A stretch of 64,000 bases of DNA, taken from a candidate division NC10 bacterium CSP1-5. GTDB lineage: Bacteria > Methylomirabilota > Methylomirabilia > Methylomirabilales > CSP1-5. Below the pieces are notes generated by a model. The model was not told the origin of the DNA. It saw nothing but the letters and a program-made list of their open reading frames with translations, and made no database searches. The stretch covers positions 1-64,000 of the forward strand of contig LDXR01000007.1 of assembly GCA_001443495.1 (NCBI GenBank), given 5' to 3'. The translations under genes and the position numbers were made by a program. Every line of letters starts with the position of its first letter. The first letter of the stretch is position 1. Shown piece by piece: positions 44,313 through 54,346 of this stretch.

Positions 44313-45102
44313 TGACAAGATGCCTTTCCTCTCCCACCTGGAGGAGCTCCGAAGGCGGTTGATCGTCTCGCTCATCGCCATCGCCATCGGCTTTGTCCTT
44401 TCGTTCCAATTCTCCGAAGAGATCATGGGGATCCTCAAGCGGATCCTCACGACGACCTTCGCCTTTCAGCGGACCTATCCGTACGTCGTGGTGGTGGCGA
44501 AAGCGGCCCCTCAACTGATCTTCGTCGCCCCGGCGGAGGCCTTCTGGGCCCATATCAAGATCGGCTTCCTCACCGGTCTCATGCTGGCCACACCCGTCCT
44601 CCTCTTCGAGCTCTGGCGGTTCGTCTCCCCGGGCCTGCTGGAGCGGGAGCGCCGCTTCGCCCTCCCGTTCGTGGTCCTCGGGACGGTCTTTTTCTTCGTG
44701 GGCCTGTCCTTCTGCTATTTCGTGGTGCTCCCGTTCGCCATGAACTTCCTCCTCACGTATAAGACCGAGCATCTCACGCCGATGCTCTCTATCGGGCTCT
44801 TCATCGATTTCACGGTCAAGTTCATGATCGCCTTCGGTCTCATCTTTCAACTCCCCCTCCTCATCAGTCTCGCCTCCCGCCTGGGTCTCGTCACCTCCAA
44901 GTTCCTCGCCCAGAACCGCAAGTACGCGGTCCTCATCAACTTCGTCGTTGCCGCGGTCCTTACCCCCACGCCGGACATCTTCAATCAGCTTCTCATGGCC
45001 GGTCCCCTCTGCCTGCTGTACGAGGTGGGGATCTGGGCGGCCCGAATCATCGAGAAGATGCGGAACTCCCCCGCCCCCGAGGAGGCTCCCACAGGGGCGT
45101 AA
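44305..45102 (+). CDS. tatC: Twin-arginine translocase subunit TatC
   Basis: 265 residues, six helices. [12 protein letters not shown] at the start, [22 protein letters not shown] and the P-rich ending [16 protein letters not shown] are TatC marks. With TatA it exports folded proteins with RR signals. ATG 44305 follows AAGGGTGATC, inside the end of tatA. Confidence 0.95.
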   Translation: MADDKMPFLSHLEELRRRLIVSLIAIAIGFVLSFQFSEEIMGILKRILTTTFAFQRTYPYVVVVAKAAPQLIFVAPAEAFWAHIKIGFLTGLMLATPVLLFELWRFVSPGLLERERRFALPFVVLGTVFFFVGLSFCYFVVLPFAMNFLLTYKTEHLTPMLSIGLFIDFTVKFMIAFGLIFQLPLLISLASRLGLVTSKFLAQNRKYAVLINFVVAAVLTPTPDIFNQLLMAGPLCLLYEVGIWAARIIEKMRNSPAPEEAPTGA

Positions 45103-45176
45103 AGACGGGGCTGACTGCCGACACGGCGGGGATCGGGAGTGCGAGAAGAAGGGGACGAGACAGGTGCTGTCCCGGC

Positions 45177-46130
45177 CTAGGCGAGCTCGAGCATCCGGCG
45201 GATGGCGGTCCGGGCCCTGGCGGCGACGCCCTCTGGCACCTTGATCTCAAAGACCATCTCTTGGAGCGAGCGCAGAACCTTCTCCAGGGTGATCCGCTTC
45301 ATGTACTCGCAGACCGCATCTGCCTTGAGGGGGACAAAGGTCTTGTCCGGGCTCCCCTTCTGCAGGGGGTAGAGGATGCCGGTCTCGGTCGCCACGATAA
45401 ACTTCTTGGCGGCCGACGCGGCACTGCGGCGGATCATGCCGCTCGTCGACAGGATGTGAATCCTGTTCTGGAGTTCGGGGGTGTCCTGGGCGAACGCGAT
45501 GCAGTTGGTGGTGCAGCCGCACTCCGGGTGGATAAAGATCTCCCCGGCATCCGGATGGAGGCGCAGGGCCTCATGAAAGTGGCCGGGACGGATCCCGGCG
45601 TGGACGTGGCACTCGCCCGGCCAGACGCGGATGTTCTTCCGGCCGGTCACCCGGGCGACGTAATCCCCCAGGTACAGATCCGGGAGGAAGAGGACTTCGC
45701 GATCAGGGGGGATGGCCTGGACGACCTTCGCGGCGTTCGCCGAGGTGCAGCAGTAGTCACTTTCCGCCTTGACCTCTGCCGTGGTGTTCACATACGAGAC
45801 CACCACCGCCGTGGGATGCTCGGCCTTCCACTGCCGGAGCTCGTCCGCCGTGATGGTGGCGGCCAGAGAACACCCCGCCTCGAGATCGGGGAGGAGGACC
45901 GTCTTGCCGGGGCAGAGGATTGAGGCGGTCTCGGCCATGAAGTGCACCCCGCAGAAGACGATGACTTCCGCATCGGTGCGGGCGGCGGCCTGGGAGAGGC
46001 CGAGCGAGTCCCCGGTAAAGTCAGCCACATCCTGCACCTCGGGGACCTGGTAATTATGGGCCAGGATGACGGCCTTGCGCTCCTCCGTCAATCGGCGGAT
46101 CTCCTGGCTGATGTCGGTGTGTATCGCCAT
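45177..46130 (-). CDS. nadA: Quinolinate synthase
   Basis: 317 residues: ILAHNYQVPEVQDVADF, VFCGVHFMAETASIL, YCCTSANA and PECGCTTNC provide the 4Fe-4S cysteines and active-site groups. It makes quinolinate from iminoaspartate and DHAP. ATG 46130 is used because the upstream frame is unconserved and overlaps the nadC promoter side. No nadB in the window. Confidence 0.95.
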   Translation of the reverse strand: MAIHTDISQEIRRLTEERKAVILAHNYQVPEVQDVADFTGDSLGLSQAAARTDAEVIVFCGVHFMAETASILCPGKTVLLPDLEAGCSLAATITADELRQWKAEHPTAVVVSYVNTTAEVKAESDYCCTSANAAKVVQAIPPDREVLFLPDLYLGDYVARVTGRKNIRVWPGECHVHAGIRPGHFHEALRLHPDAGEIFIHPECGCTTNCIAFAQDTPELQNRIHILSTSGMIRRSAASAAKKFIVATETGILYPLQKGSPDKTFVPLKADAVCEYMKRITLEKVLRSLQEMVFEIKVPEGVAARARTAIRRMLELA

Positions 46131-46161
46131 ACGCTTTCTCCCGGACCATCTTTCAGCTATT

Positions 46162-46190
46162 ATGCTAGGGGAATTGTCAGGAGGGGTCAA
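46162..46190 (-). promoter_or_regulatory. Possible sigma-70 promoter of nadA
   Basis: On the minus strand TTGACC (46190-46185), 17 bases, TAGCAT (46167-46162), between divergent nadA and nadC. Confidence 0.5.
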
Positions 46191-46196
46191 GGGCGA

Positions 46197-47063
46197 ATGC
46201 CTCAAGGCGAGTCAGGGGCCATCCCCCTCCAGGTTCGGCGCCTGATTGAAGGCGCCCTGGAGGAGGATGGGATCAGCGGGGATCTCACCACCGGGGCCCT
46301 GGTCCTCGACGAAGAGTGCGGCCGGGCCGAGGCCGTGGCCCGGGCGCCCGGGGTGCTGGCCGGGACATGGGTATTTGCACAGGTCTTCACCACGGCCGAC
46401 CCCCGCCTGGCGGTTGAGCTTCTGCGGCCGGAGGGGGGTCGGGTCGTCTCGGGGGACACGGTGGCTGCCGTGCACGGCCCCTTGGCCAGCATCCTCAAGG
46501 CTGAACGCGTGGCCCTGAACTTCCTTCAGCGTCTCTCCGGGATCGCGACCGAGACTGCCCGGTACGTGGCGGCGGTAGTCGGCCTGCCGGTCAAGATCGT
46601 GGACACCCGGAAGACCGTTCCGGGGATGCGGTGGCTCGACAAGTATGCCGTGCGGATGGGCGGGGGGTTCAACCACCGGATGAGCTTGAGCGACGGGGTC
46701 CTCGTGAAAGACAACCATCTGGCGGTGGTCAGGGCCCGGGGGGAGAGCTTCAAGGCGGCCGTGGCCCGCATTCGCCAGCGCACGAGCCATCTCGTGAAGA
46801 TCCAGGTAGAGGTCGAGAGTCCGGAGGAGGCCACGGAGGCTGCAGAGGCGGGGGCGGATGCCCTCCTGCTGGATGGGATGTCTCTTGAGCAGATGGAAGC
46901 GGTGGTCCGACGATACGCAGGGAGGATACTCATCGAGGCGTCAGGGGGGATCACGCTGGAAAACGTGCGACGCGTCGCCGAAACCGGCGTCGATCTCATC
47001 TCGGTCGGGGCGCTGACCCACTCGCCTCGGGCCCTCGATATCAGCCTCGACGTCCTGTTATGA
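46197..47063 (+). CDS. nadC: Nicotinate-nucleotide pyrophosphorylase (carboxylating)
   Basis: 288 residues: EDGISGDLTTGAL, FLQRLSGIATETARY, DTRKTVPGMRWLDKYAV in parts, VKDNHL and EASGGITLENVRRVAETGVD are the QPRTase motifs. Converts quinolinate and PRPP to NaMN. ATG 46197 preferred over the long open frame to 45942. Divergent from nadA, its pathway partner. Confidence 0.95.
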   Translation: MPQGESGAIPLQVRRLIEGALEEDGISGDLTTGALVLDEECGRAEAVARAPGVLAGTWVFAQVFTTADPRLAVELLRPEGGRVVSGDTVAAVHGPLASILKAERVALNFLQRLSGIATETARYVAAVVGLPVKIVDTRKTVPGMRWLDKYAVRMGGGFNHRMSLSDGVLVKDNHLAVVRARGESFKAAVARIRQRTSHLVKIQVEVESPEEATEAAEAGADALLLDGMSLEQMEAVVRRYAGRILIEASGGITLENVRRVAETGVDLISVGALTHSPRALDISLDVLL

Positions 47064-47089
47064 TCGAATGAAAACCCGAGAGGCCCGCA

Positions 47090-48319
47090 ATGGCCGAACT
47101 GTTTCAGGTGCTGGCCCCTGTGGAGGCGCTCCACCGCCTCCTGCAACATCTCAAGGCTGGGCTCCCGACCGAGGACATTCCGGTTCAGGACGCCCTCGGG
47201 CGGATCCTGGCGGCAGATATCTTCTCGCCCATTGAGCTTCCCACCTTTCCCCGCTCGAACATGGATGGGTATGCTGTCCGCGCGCAGGACACCTTTGGGG
47301 CAAGCGATGGTCTTCCCGCCTACCTGAAGGTGGGTGGCGAGGTCCCGATGGGAGAGGCTCCCCGGGCGTCGGTCCGTCCCGGGGAAGGTGTGAGGATTCC
47401 GACGGGGGCGATGATCCCACACGGGGCTGATGCGGTCGTCATGGTGGAGCATACCCAGGAGGTGGACCCCAGCACGATCGAAGTCACCCGTCCCGTGGCA
47501 CCCGGCGAGAATGTGGTCCGGCGTGGCGAGGATGTGACACGGGGAGAGCGGCTCGTGCCCAAGGGCCATTGTCTTCGGCCCCAGGACGTGGGGGGGCTGC
47601 TGGGGGTCGGGATCCTCACGGTTTCCGTCGTTCGGCGGCCCCGCGTCGTCATCATCGCCACCGGCGATGAGGTGGTTCCGCCCGATTGCGAGCCCGGTCC
47701 CGGACAGGTTCGGGATATCAACACGTACACCATAGCCACCCTGGTGCTGCAGGCGGGGGGCATTCCCCAACCGCTGGGGATCGTCAGGGATGATTACGAC
47801 GCCTTACGGGAGGCGGCGGAGTCCGGCATCACTCAAGGGGATGCCCTGATCATTTCGGCGGGTAGCTCGGTGAGCACCCGGGATATGACCGCGGGGATCA
47901 TCGGGACGCTGGGGAGGCCTGGCGTGCTGGTGCACGGCGTGGCCTTGAAGCCGGGCAAACCTACGATCCTTGCGGTGTGCCAGGACAAGCCGGTCTTCGG
48001 CCTGCCGGGCAATCCGGTCTCCACCTTCGTGACCTTCGATCTCTTCGTTCGCCCGGCGCTGTATCACCTGGCGGGAAGTGCGCCTCCCGAGCGGGCGACG
48101 GTGCGGGCCCGCCTCGCCAAGAACGTGGCCTCCGCCTTCGGGCGGGAGGACTATGTCCCGGTCCGGCTGCTCGAGGAGGGGGGCGAGGTGCTGGCGGAGC
48201 CGGTCTACGGCAAGTCGAACCTGATCTACACTCTGATAAGGGCCCACGGCCTGGTCACCATCCCGCTGAACGTGGGTGGGTTCTCGGCAGGCCAGACGGT
48301 GGAGGTGCGGCGGTTTTAG
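47090..48319 (+). CDS. moeA: Molybdopterin molybdenumtransferase
   Basis: 409 residues: FPRSNMDGYAVRAQD, PTGAMIPHGADAVVMVEHT, IIATGDEVV and SVSTRDMT are the MoeA active-site blocks; the C-terminal domain IV is beta-rich. Inserts molybdate into adenylated molybdopterin. Lies two bases before the second MoeA gene. Confidence 0.94.
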   Translation: MAELFQVLAPVEALHRLLQHLKAGLPTEDIPVQDALGRILAADIFSPIELPTFPRSNMDGYAVRAQDTFGASDGLPAYLKVGGEVPMGEAPRASVRPGEGVRIPTGAMIPHGADAVVMVEHTQEVDPSTIEVTRPVAPGENVVRRGEDVTRGERLVPKGHCLRPQDVGGLLGVGILTVSVVRRPRVVIIATGDEVVPPDCEPGPGQVRDINTYTIATLVLQAGGIPQPLGIVRDDYDALREAAESGITQGDALIISAGSSVSTRDMTAGIIGTLGRPGVLVHGVALKPGKPTILAVCQDKPVFGLPGNPVSTFVTFDLFVRPALYHLAGSAPPERATVRARLAKNVASAFGREDYVPVRLLEEGGEVLAEPVYGKSNLIYTLIRAHGLVTIPLNVGGFSAGQTVEVRRF

Positions 48320-48321
48320 CG

Positions 48322-50262
48322 ATGGCCCGACGCAAGGTCTATCTCGAACCGATCCCGCTCGACGAGGCCCTTCAGAAATTCTTTGGGGCCCTTGAGGCCC
48401 GGGGACTGCTCAGGCCGCTCTCCGGCGAGCTGGTGCCGGTGGACGCGGCCCTGGGGCGGGTAACCGCCAGGCCGGTCTGGGCCGCCCTGTCGAACCCGCA
48501 CTACAACGCGGCGGCCATGGATGGCATTGCGGTCCGCGCGGAAGACACCCGGGCCGCCTCAGAAACGGCCCCCGTGCGGTTGAGGGCGCGGGAGCAGTTT
48601 CAGTGGGTCGATACGGGTGACCCGATCCTCCCGCCGCTCAACGCTGTCGTCATGCTCGAGCACCTGTACCCGGTAGGCGAAGAGGAAATCGAGATCCACG
48701 CCCCCGTACCCCCGTGGCACCATGTCCGGGCCATGGGGGAAGACATGGTCGCGACGGAGTTGATCCTTCCCGAAGGACATACCCTCACCCCGCCCGATCT
48801 CGGGGCCATCGCCGGATGCGGTCTGGGTGCCGTTGAGGTCCGCCAACGGCCCCGCGTGGCCGTCATCCCGACCGGGAGCGAGCTGGTCCCACCGGGCAGG
48901 GCCGTGAAGCCCGGCGAGATCATCGAGTTCAATTCCCTGATGCTCTGTGGGATGGTTCGGGAGTGGGGAGGAGAGGCGAACCGCACCGGGATCGTCCCGG
49001 ACGATTTCCCCGCGATCAGGGCCGCCGTCGAGGAAGCGGTGGCGACCCACGACGTGGTCGTCATCAATGCCGGTTCGTCGGCGGGCTCGGAAGACTTCAC
49101 CGCCGCCATCGTGGGGGAACTGGGGGAGCTTCTTGTGCATGGGATCGCGATCCGCCCGGGGCACCCGGTGGTGCTCGGGATCGTCCGGGGCCGCCCCGTC
49201 ATCGGGATTCCGGGGTATCCCGTCTCGGCGGTCATTACCTGCGATCTCTTGGTGAAGCCGATCCTCTATCGCCTCGAGGGGAGGGCGGTTCCGGAGCGGC
49301 CGACGCTCACCGCGACGATGACCCGAAAGATTCTCTCGCCCCTCGGCGAGGATGAGTTCTTGCGGGTCAAGTTGGGGCGGGTAGGGAATAAAGTCGTGGC
49401 GACCCCGCTCTCCCGGGGGGCGGGGGTGATCATGTCTTTGGTCCGCGCCGATGGCATCGTCCGCATTCCCCGCTTCTCCGAGGGGGTGCATGCGGGGGCG
49501 ACCGTCACTGTGGAACTGCTCCGTCGGCCTGAGGAGATCGAAAAGACCATCGTGGCCATCGGGAGTCACGATCTCACGCTCGATCTGCTCGCCAGCCTCC
49601 TCCGGCGACGCCATCCGGATCTCCATCTCTCCTCGACCAACGTGGGGAGTTTGGCTGGGCTCTTGGCCCTGAAGCGGGCGGAGGCCCACATGGCCGGCTC
49701 CCATCTCCTGGACGAGGAGACCGGGGAGTACAACCTCCCCTATGTCGCGCGCCTGCTGCCGGGGGAGAAGGTCGTCGTGCTGACGCTGGTGCACCGCGAC
49801 CAGGGGCTCATCCTCCCCAAGGGCAATCCGAAGGACATCACCACCCTTCTCGATCTGGCCCGCGAGGATGTCGCGTTCGTCAACCGGCAGAAGGGGGCGG
49901 GGACGCGGATACTGCTGGAGTATCGCTTGAAACAACTTGGCATCGATCCGATGCGGATCACCGGATACGAGCGGGAGGAGTATACGCATCTGGCGGTGGC
50001 CGCCGCGGTCAAGGCCGGGGTGGCCGATGTCGGCCTCGGCATCCTCGGGGCGGCCCGGGCCCTCAATCTGGACTTCATTCCCCTCCTGAAGGAGCGTTAC
50101 GATCTCATCATTCCTGAACCTCATTACCGTGACCCTCTCCTGAGACCCCTGCTCGACCTGATCACGAGCGAGGGGTTCAAGCAGGAAGTCGAGGCCCTCG
50201 GCGGCTACGACACCTCGGAGACGGGTCGCGTGGTGAACGGCCCGGCTGCCCCCTGCCGGTAA
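48322..50262 (+). CDS. MoeA-like protein fused to a periplasmic-binding-type domain
   Basis: 646 residues. Residues ~1-410 are MoeA-like (NAAAMDGIAVRAEDT, PTGSELVPPG, GSSAGSEDF), with a changed active-site block (PPLNAVVMLEHL for PTGAMIP-GAD). Residues ~420-640 are a PBP-like substrate-binding domain (IAIGSHDLTLDLLA, SSTNVGSLAGLLAL, FVNRQKGAGTRILLEY, VAAAVKAGVADVGLGIL). This two-domain protein beside a normal MoeA is a known arrangement; it may bind molybdate/tungstate or act as a sensor. Role unproven. Confidence 0.85.
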   Translation: MARRKVYLEPIPLDEALQKFFGALEARGLLRPLSGELVPVDAALGRVTARPVWAALSNPHYNAAAMDGIAVRAEDTRAASETAPVRLRAREQFQWVDTGDPILPPLNAVVMLEHLYPVGEEEIEIHAPVPPWHHVRAMGEDMVATELILPEGHTLTPPDLGAIAGCGLGAVEVRQRPRVAVIPTGSELVPPGRAVKPGEIIEFNSLMLCGMVREWGGEANRTGIVPDDFPAIRAAVEEAVATHDVVVINAGSSAGSEDFTAAIVGELGELLVHGIAIRPGHPVVLGIVRGRPVIGIPGYPVSAVITCDLLVKPILYRLEGRAVPERPTLTATMTRKILSPLGEDEFLRVKLGRVGNKVVATPLSRGAGVIMSLVRADGIVRIPRFSEGVHAGATVTVELLRRPEEIEKTIVAIGSHDLTLDLLASLLRRRHPDLHLSSTNVGSLAGLLALKRAEAHMAGSHLLDEETGEYNLPYVARLLPGEKVVVLTLVHRDQGLILPKGNPKDITTLLDLAREDVAFVNRQKGAGTRILLEYRLKQLGIDPMRITGYEREEYTHLAVAAAVKAGVADVGLGILGAARALNLDFIPLLKERYDLIIPEPHYRDPLLRPLLDLITSEGFKQEVEALGGYDTSETGRVVNGPAAPCR

Positions 50263-50375
50263 GAGGTTCCTTTCGGCGATCCCGTCACGGTCCTGGTGTT
50301 CCGACGAGCGCGCGTCTGGCAGAGACCGTTGCTTCGTCAGGGGATGCCGCACGGGTTCACGCGGTGGAGGAGAGG

Positions 50376-50882
50376 ATGGCGATTCTTACGGATCGGATCT
50401 TCCAGGCAGCCAAACTCGAGGTCCGGCTGTATCAGCGGGTCAAAGCCGACAAGAAGGCGATGAGCCAGGCCGCCGGCGTGGTGCTGCTCTCGAGCGTTGC
50501 GGCCGGCCTCGGAACGATCACGCGGGCGGGATTCGGGGGAGTGGTCCCGGGAACGATCACGGCGCTGATCCGGTGGTGTCTCTGGGCGTTTTTGACCTAC
50601 CAGATCGGCACCAGGCTCCTTCCCGAGGCCCGCACCAAGGCGGATATCGGGCAGTTCGCGCGCACGGTCGGCTTTTCCGCCGCGCCCGGGCTGATCCGCG
50701 TGTTCGGGATCCTGTCTCCGGCCGCCGAGATGGTCTTTCTGGTCGCGGACATGTGGATGCTGGTGGCCATGGTGATCGCGGTGAGGCAAGCCCTCGATTA
50801 TGTCTGGACGGCCCGGGCCGTGGGTGTCTGCGTCCCCGGATGGATCGTGAACATGCTGATCGGGTTCTTGTTCTACGCGTAG
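50376..50882 (+). CDS. Yip1-domain membrane protein
   Basis: 168 residues with four to five hydrophobic helices (AGVVLLSSVAAGLGTI, ALIRWCLWAFLTYQIG, MVFLVADMWMLVAMVIAVR). The build and YQIG/WMLVAM phrases suit the YIP1 superfamily, function unclear in bacteria. ATG 50376 has GGAGGAGAGG directly before; the mscS gene follows. Confidence 0.6.
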   Translation: MAILTDRIFQAAKLEVRLYQRVKADKKAMSQAAGVVLLSSVAAGLGTITRAGFGGVVPGTITALIRWCLWAFLTYQIGTRLLPEARTKADIGQFARTVGFSAAPGLIRVFGILSPAAEMVFLVADMWMLVAMVIAVRQALDYVWTARAVGVCVPGWIVNMLIGFLFYA

Positions 50883-50966
50883 GCTGCGCGGATCCCTCGG
50901 ATGCCGGGGGCCATCGCCCCAACATGCAGCCACGTGTGTCCGTCTCCCGGGGAAGGAGGCAATGCC

Positions 50967-51899
50967 ATGACAGGGATATCGATGGAGAATCTCGGCCCTG
51001 CGTTATTCCGCACCGCGGCCCCCGTGGTCCAGGCGGTGCTCCGCATCGGATTGGTCGTCGTGGCGGGCTATGTCGGTGCCCGTTTTCTCCGGGTCGCGTT
51101 GGATCGTCTGGGGTCTGTGCTGATCAAGGCGGGCGAGAGGACCGAGGTGGTGCCCGGCGCGACGCAGCAGCGGGTGGCGACGCTCATCGGCGTGCTCCGG
51201 ACGATCGCCTTGGTCGGGCTGTGGTCGGTGGTCGTGATCGTCTCGCTCGATCAGATCGGGTTGAATGTCACCCCGATCCTGGCCGGGGCCGGGATCGTCG
51301 GGCTGGCGGTGGGCTTTGGTGCCCAGAATCTCGTGCGCGATGTGATCAGCGGATTTTTCATGGTGCTGGAAAACCAGGTGCGGGTCGGGGATGTGGCCAT
51401 CGTGAATGGGACGGGGGGGCTCGTGGAGGCCATCACGTTTCGCACCATCCTGCTGCGGGATCTCTCGGGGGTGGTTCACGTCTTTCCGAACGGCACGGTG
51501 AGTACGCTGGCCAACATGTCCAAGGAGTGGTCGGCCTACCTCATGGATATTGGCGTGGCGTACAAAGAGGATACCGACCACGTCGTCGCGGTCATGCGGC
51601 GGGTGGCCGAGGAGCTGCGGCAGGATCCGGTCCTGGGCCCGCTGATCCTGGAACCCATTGAGATCTTCGGGGTGGATAATTTTGCCGATTCTGCCGTCAT
51701 CATCAAGGCGCGGCTCAAGACGCGGCCGATCCAGCAGTGGACCGTGGGGCGCGAGTATCGCCGGCGACTCAAGAAGGCCTTCGACGCCGAGGGGATCGAG
51801 TTCCCTTCCCCCCAGCACTCAATCCGTGTGGGGGAGGCAAGCAAACCGTTACCGGTTCTTTTGAAGCAAGCGGCAGCCGGATCAGGCAGGGCCGACTAG
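50967..51899 (+). CDS. mscS: Small-conductance mechanosensitive channel
   Basis: 310 residues: three N-terminal helices, the pore/TM3 AGAGIVGLAVGFGAQNLVRDVISG in parts, and the MscS beta domain (NQVRVGDVAIVNGTGG, VFPNGTVSTLAN). Releases solutes on hypo-osmotic shock. ATG 50967 has GGAAGGAGG. Fits the osmotic/K+ theme of the riboswitch locus 8 kb away. Confidence 0.92.
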   Translation: MTGISMENLGPALFRTAAPVVQAVLRIGLVVVAGYVGARFLRVALDRLGSVLIKAGERTEVVPGATQQRVATLIGVLRTIALVGLWSVVVIVSLDQIGLNVTPILAGAGIVGLAVGFGAQNLVRDVISGFFMVLENQVRVGDVAIVNGTGGLVEAITFRTILLRDLSGVVHVFPNGTVSTLANMSKEWSAYLMDIGVAYKEDTDHVVAVMRRVAEELRQDPVLGPLILEPIEIFGVDNFADSAVIIKARLKTRPIQQWTVGREYRRRLKKAFDAEGIEFPSPQHSIRVGEASKPLPVLLKQAAAGSGRAD

Positions 51900-51918
51900 C
51901 AGGCGCGGACCCTCAGGT

Positions 51919-53592
51919 TTACAGTTCTCGCCACGAAAGGATCTTGACGTAGTTGAAGATGTTCCCCCCCGGCATGCCCGGGGGCAGGTTCTTCGCGAGA
52001 TTGGGCATCTGGTACAGGTGCGGCACCTGGCTCCCCATGTCGAGGAACCGGCTAACCACCGCGCCCACCACATGGTACTGTTTGTCGATCGTGACCTGGT
52101 TTTCGGCATAGACCGCTGCCGCCACGCGTTTGCTCGCCCTCGTCATGTGGATGCGGTCCTTGGCGATGAGTCCGAGGCGGTCGCCCGTCGGGAAGACCCC
52201 CAGCGGGATTAGGCTGCTATTGATCGTGATGCTGACTTGGTGGGCCCCGGCCGTGCCGGTCTCGTTCCAGTCCGCTCCCGCCTTCTTAGCGTAGAGCGTT
52301 CCCCCGGTAATCCCAGTCGTGTAGTACATGGTTTCGATTTTGGTCGGCCCGGTCGTGCCACCCTGGGTGATACTGCCGGGTATCCGGATGATCCCCTCGA
52401 CGGTCAACGTATTCGTAGCGCCGTTCCAGGCGAGCCGGTTGGTCCCATTGGAGACGTCGAAGCTCGCCGTGGTGGCATAGATCGTCAGATCACTGCCACT
52501 GACCGCCGAGCCGGGGAGGACCGGAAGGGGGTTCCAGGAATTGGCGTCCAGGTAGTCCTCGTAGGTCACGCAGCAGACATCGGGCGACGGGTCGGTCAGC
52601 GAGGGGAATGGGATCACATTGTCGGGTGGGACGTCGTATTTTGCGTTGGTCCCGTTGTCGGAAAAGACGTATGTATCCCCAGACGTCCCGGCGAAGCCGT
52701 AATTGGTGTAGACCCCATCCACGCGTCGCTGGATTCCCACGGGGATGGGATTGCCATTTATATCCATGTCGCTCGCGCTATTCCCCACGCGGGCACCTCC
52801 ACTGTTCATCGTGATCCTGCCTTCGTTCACCCGGATCTCGGCGTCGAGGGTGGAGGGATTGATGTCGGGGACCTTCCCGGTAAAAATCGGGTCGAGCGCG
52901 TTATACCAGTTGAAGATCCCGGCGGTGCCCCCGAAGTCGGCGGCGACGCCGGTCAGCCCGAGGCCGACTCCCAGGATGTGGACCGAGCCGGCGATCACGA
53001 CGTTTCCGTTGATCCGCGCCCCCGTCCCGCTGCCTCCCAAGAACGCGGCGTTCCCCCAGACCGACAGGTCGCGAACCTCCACCCGCACATCCACCACCTT
53101 CGTGGCCCCCTGCGGCCCCGTCCCCTCGGAGCGAATGGTGAGCTTGTTGCTCTGTCTCAGCCCCAGCTGGACCGTATAGGTGGAGCCGTCACCAAAGCTG
53201 TCGAGGTTCGCGTTGGTGTACACGGGGAGGAAGCCCCCAGTGGGGATCGGCCCGCCCAGATCGTAACATCGCTGCTGGGGCGGGACCCACTGCCAGGGGA
53301 TGGTTGCGGAGCAGTCAGCCGGCGAACCACCCGCGACCGGCGTCGGCGAAGCGAGGTACTGGTTGGTCATCCCATCTCGGTCGAAGGTGGCGTCGTACTT
53401 CAGGTCGCGGCGGGCTCGCTCCACCCCCATCTCGGCCACGTAGAGGGCACGGGTGGCGTTCCGGTCATTAAAGGCAATCTGGCTCTCGGTCAGGGCGAGG
53501 GTGAGCATAGCGGAGCCGAGGATTGCCACGACGAGCGTGGCCATCAGGGCCACGATCAGGACGGCGCCTGTGTTGTTCTTCGTTGTATGCAC
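51919..53592 (-). CDS. PilX-like pseudopilin with large C-terminal region, cluster 2
   Basis: 557 residues. The start TKNNTGAVLIVALMATLVVAIL is the Glu-lacking TM segment of PilX N-terminal domains, with TRALYVAEMGVERARRD after it. The long rest is Gly/Asn/Thr-rich beta sequence with two cysteine pairs. GTG 53592 has GAGGAG nine bases upstream. Last gene of the cluster; it resembles in plan the PilX-like gene of cluster 1. Confidence 0.7.
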   Translation of the reverse strand: MHTTKNNTGAVLIVALMATLVVAILGSAMLTLALTESQIAFNDRNATRALYVAEMGVERARRDLKYDATFDRDGMTNQYLASPTPVAGGSPADCSATIPWQWVPPQQRCYDLGGPIPTGGFLPVYTNANLDSFGDGSTYTVQLGLRQSNKLTIRSEGTGPQGATKVVDVRVEVRDLSVWGNAAFLGGSGTGARINGNVVIAGSVHILGVGLGLTGVAADFGGTAGIFNWYNALDPIFTGKVPDINPSTLDAEIRVNEGRITMNSGGARVGNSASDMDINGNPIPVGIQRRVDGVYTNYGFAGTSGDTYVFSDNGTNAKYDVPPDNVIPFPSLTDPSPDVCCVTYEDYLDANSWNPLPVLPGSAVSGSDLTIYATTASFDVSNGTNRLAWNGATNTLTVEGIIRIPGSITQGGTTGPTKIETMYYTTGITGGTLYAKKAGADWNETGTAGAHQVSITINSSLIPLGVFPTGDRLGLIAKDRIHMTRASKRVAAAVYAENQVTIDKQYHVVGAVVSRFLDMGSQVPHLYQMPNLAKNLPPGMPGGNIFNYVKILSWREL

Positions 53593-53605
53593 CGTGACTG
53601 TCTCC

Positions 53606-54346
53606 TCACATATTTCGCAGGCGGACGTCCGAAACCAGGCGAAAGTCCTGCGTCCCAGCCATTGGCGCGACATCTTCGGTCTCCACCTGAATGACGATGC
53701 GCTGGATCCGCATCAGGTCCGCCGCCGCGACAGGGGAGGCCAGCTCTTTGAACTTCAGATTGGGATTGGGCTCGGCCGCATCGTAGTAGAAGTAGCGGAA
53801 GACCGTCGTGAGCGCGGGGTCGAGCTGCTCGGCGATGGGCGGGGGCTCGACGCACGCGTTGTCGGCAGGCGGCGCCATGAAGTTGGGCGGGAGCACGGCC
53901 GAATCCCAGACCCACGCTTTTCGCCGGAGCTGGCGGCAGGTCGCGTCGTATGTGTACCCGATCATGTCTCCCCACCCATCGGGCCCCGTCCCCGCCGGGT
54001 TGTTGACATCGGCGATGAAGCGGATGCCAGTCGCCGTAGCGCTCTGGATCGCCCGCTGCGTGGTGGCGGGGGTGGTCCCGGCCCCCAGGAGGGGAGTGGT
54101 ATGGTTCGGATCGTAGCCGACCATCCGAAGCTCCCGGGAGATGAGCTCGAGCGCCGCGCGGGCATTCTGTTGGATGGAGACCTTCACTTCCCCTTTGGCA
54201 TAGGTCACCCGGTTGGTGGCGAACATCTGGAGAATCGAGAGCAGGACGATGGCGAATATCCCAACGCCGATCAGGGCTTCCACGAGGGTGAAGCCGGCCT
54301 CTCCCTTCCTCTCTGCATCGTGAATGTTCATCACGCCTGCGCTCAT
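53606..54346 (-). CDS. Type IV minor pilin, PilW-like
   Basis: 246 residues: KGEAGFTLVEALIGVGIFAIVLL in parts is the prepilin helix (Gly at -1, Glu at +5), then VSIQQNARAALELISRELRMVGYD as in PilW. ATG 54346 overlaps the pilV stop as ATGA, so translation is coupled. Confidence 0.8.
   Translation of the reverse strand: MSAGVMNIHDAERKGEAGFTLVEALIGVGIFAIVLLSILQMFATNRVTYAKGEVKVSIQQNARAALELISRELRMVGYDPNHTTPLLGAGTTPATTQRAIQSATATGIRFIADVNNPAGTGPDGWGDMIGYTYDATCRQLRRKAWVWDSAVLPPNFMAPPADNACVEPPPIAEQLDPALTTVFRYFYYDAAEPNPNLKFKELASPVAAADLMRIQRIVIQVETEDVAPMAGTQDFRLVSDVRLRNM

Noticed and set aside
48559-50352. 597-codon frame antisense to the MoeA-PBP gene
   Set aside because: Arg/His/Gly-rich shadow of a clear coding sequence.
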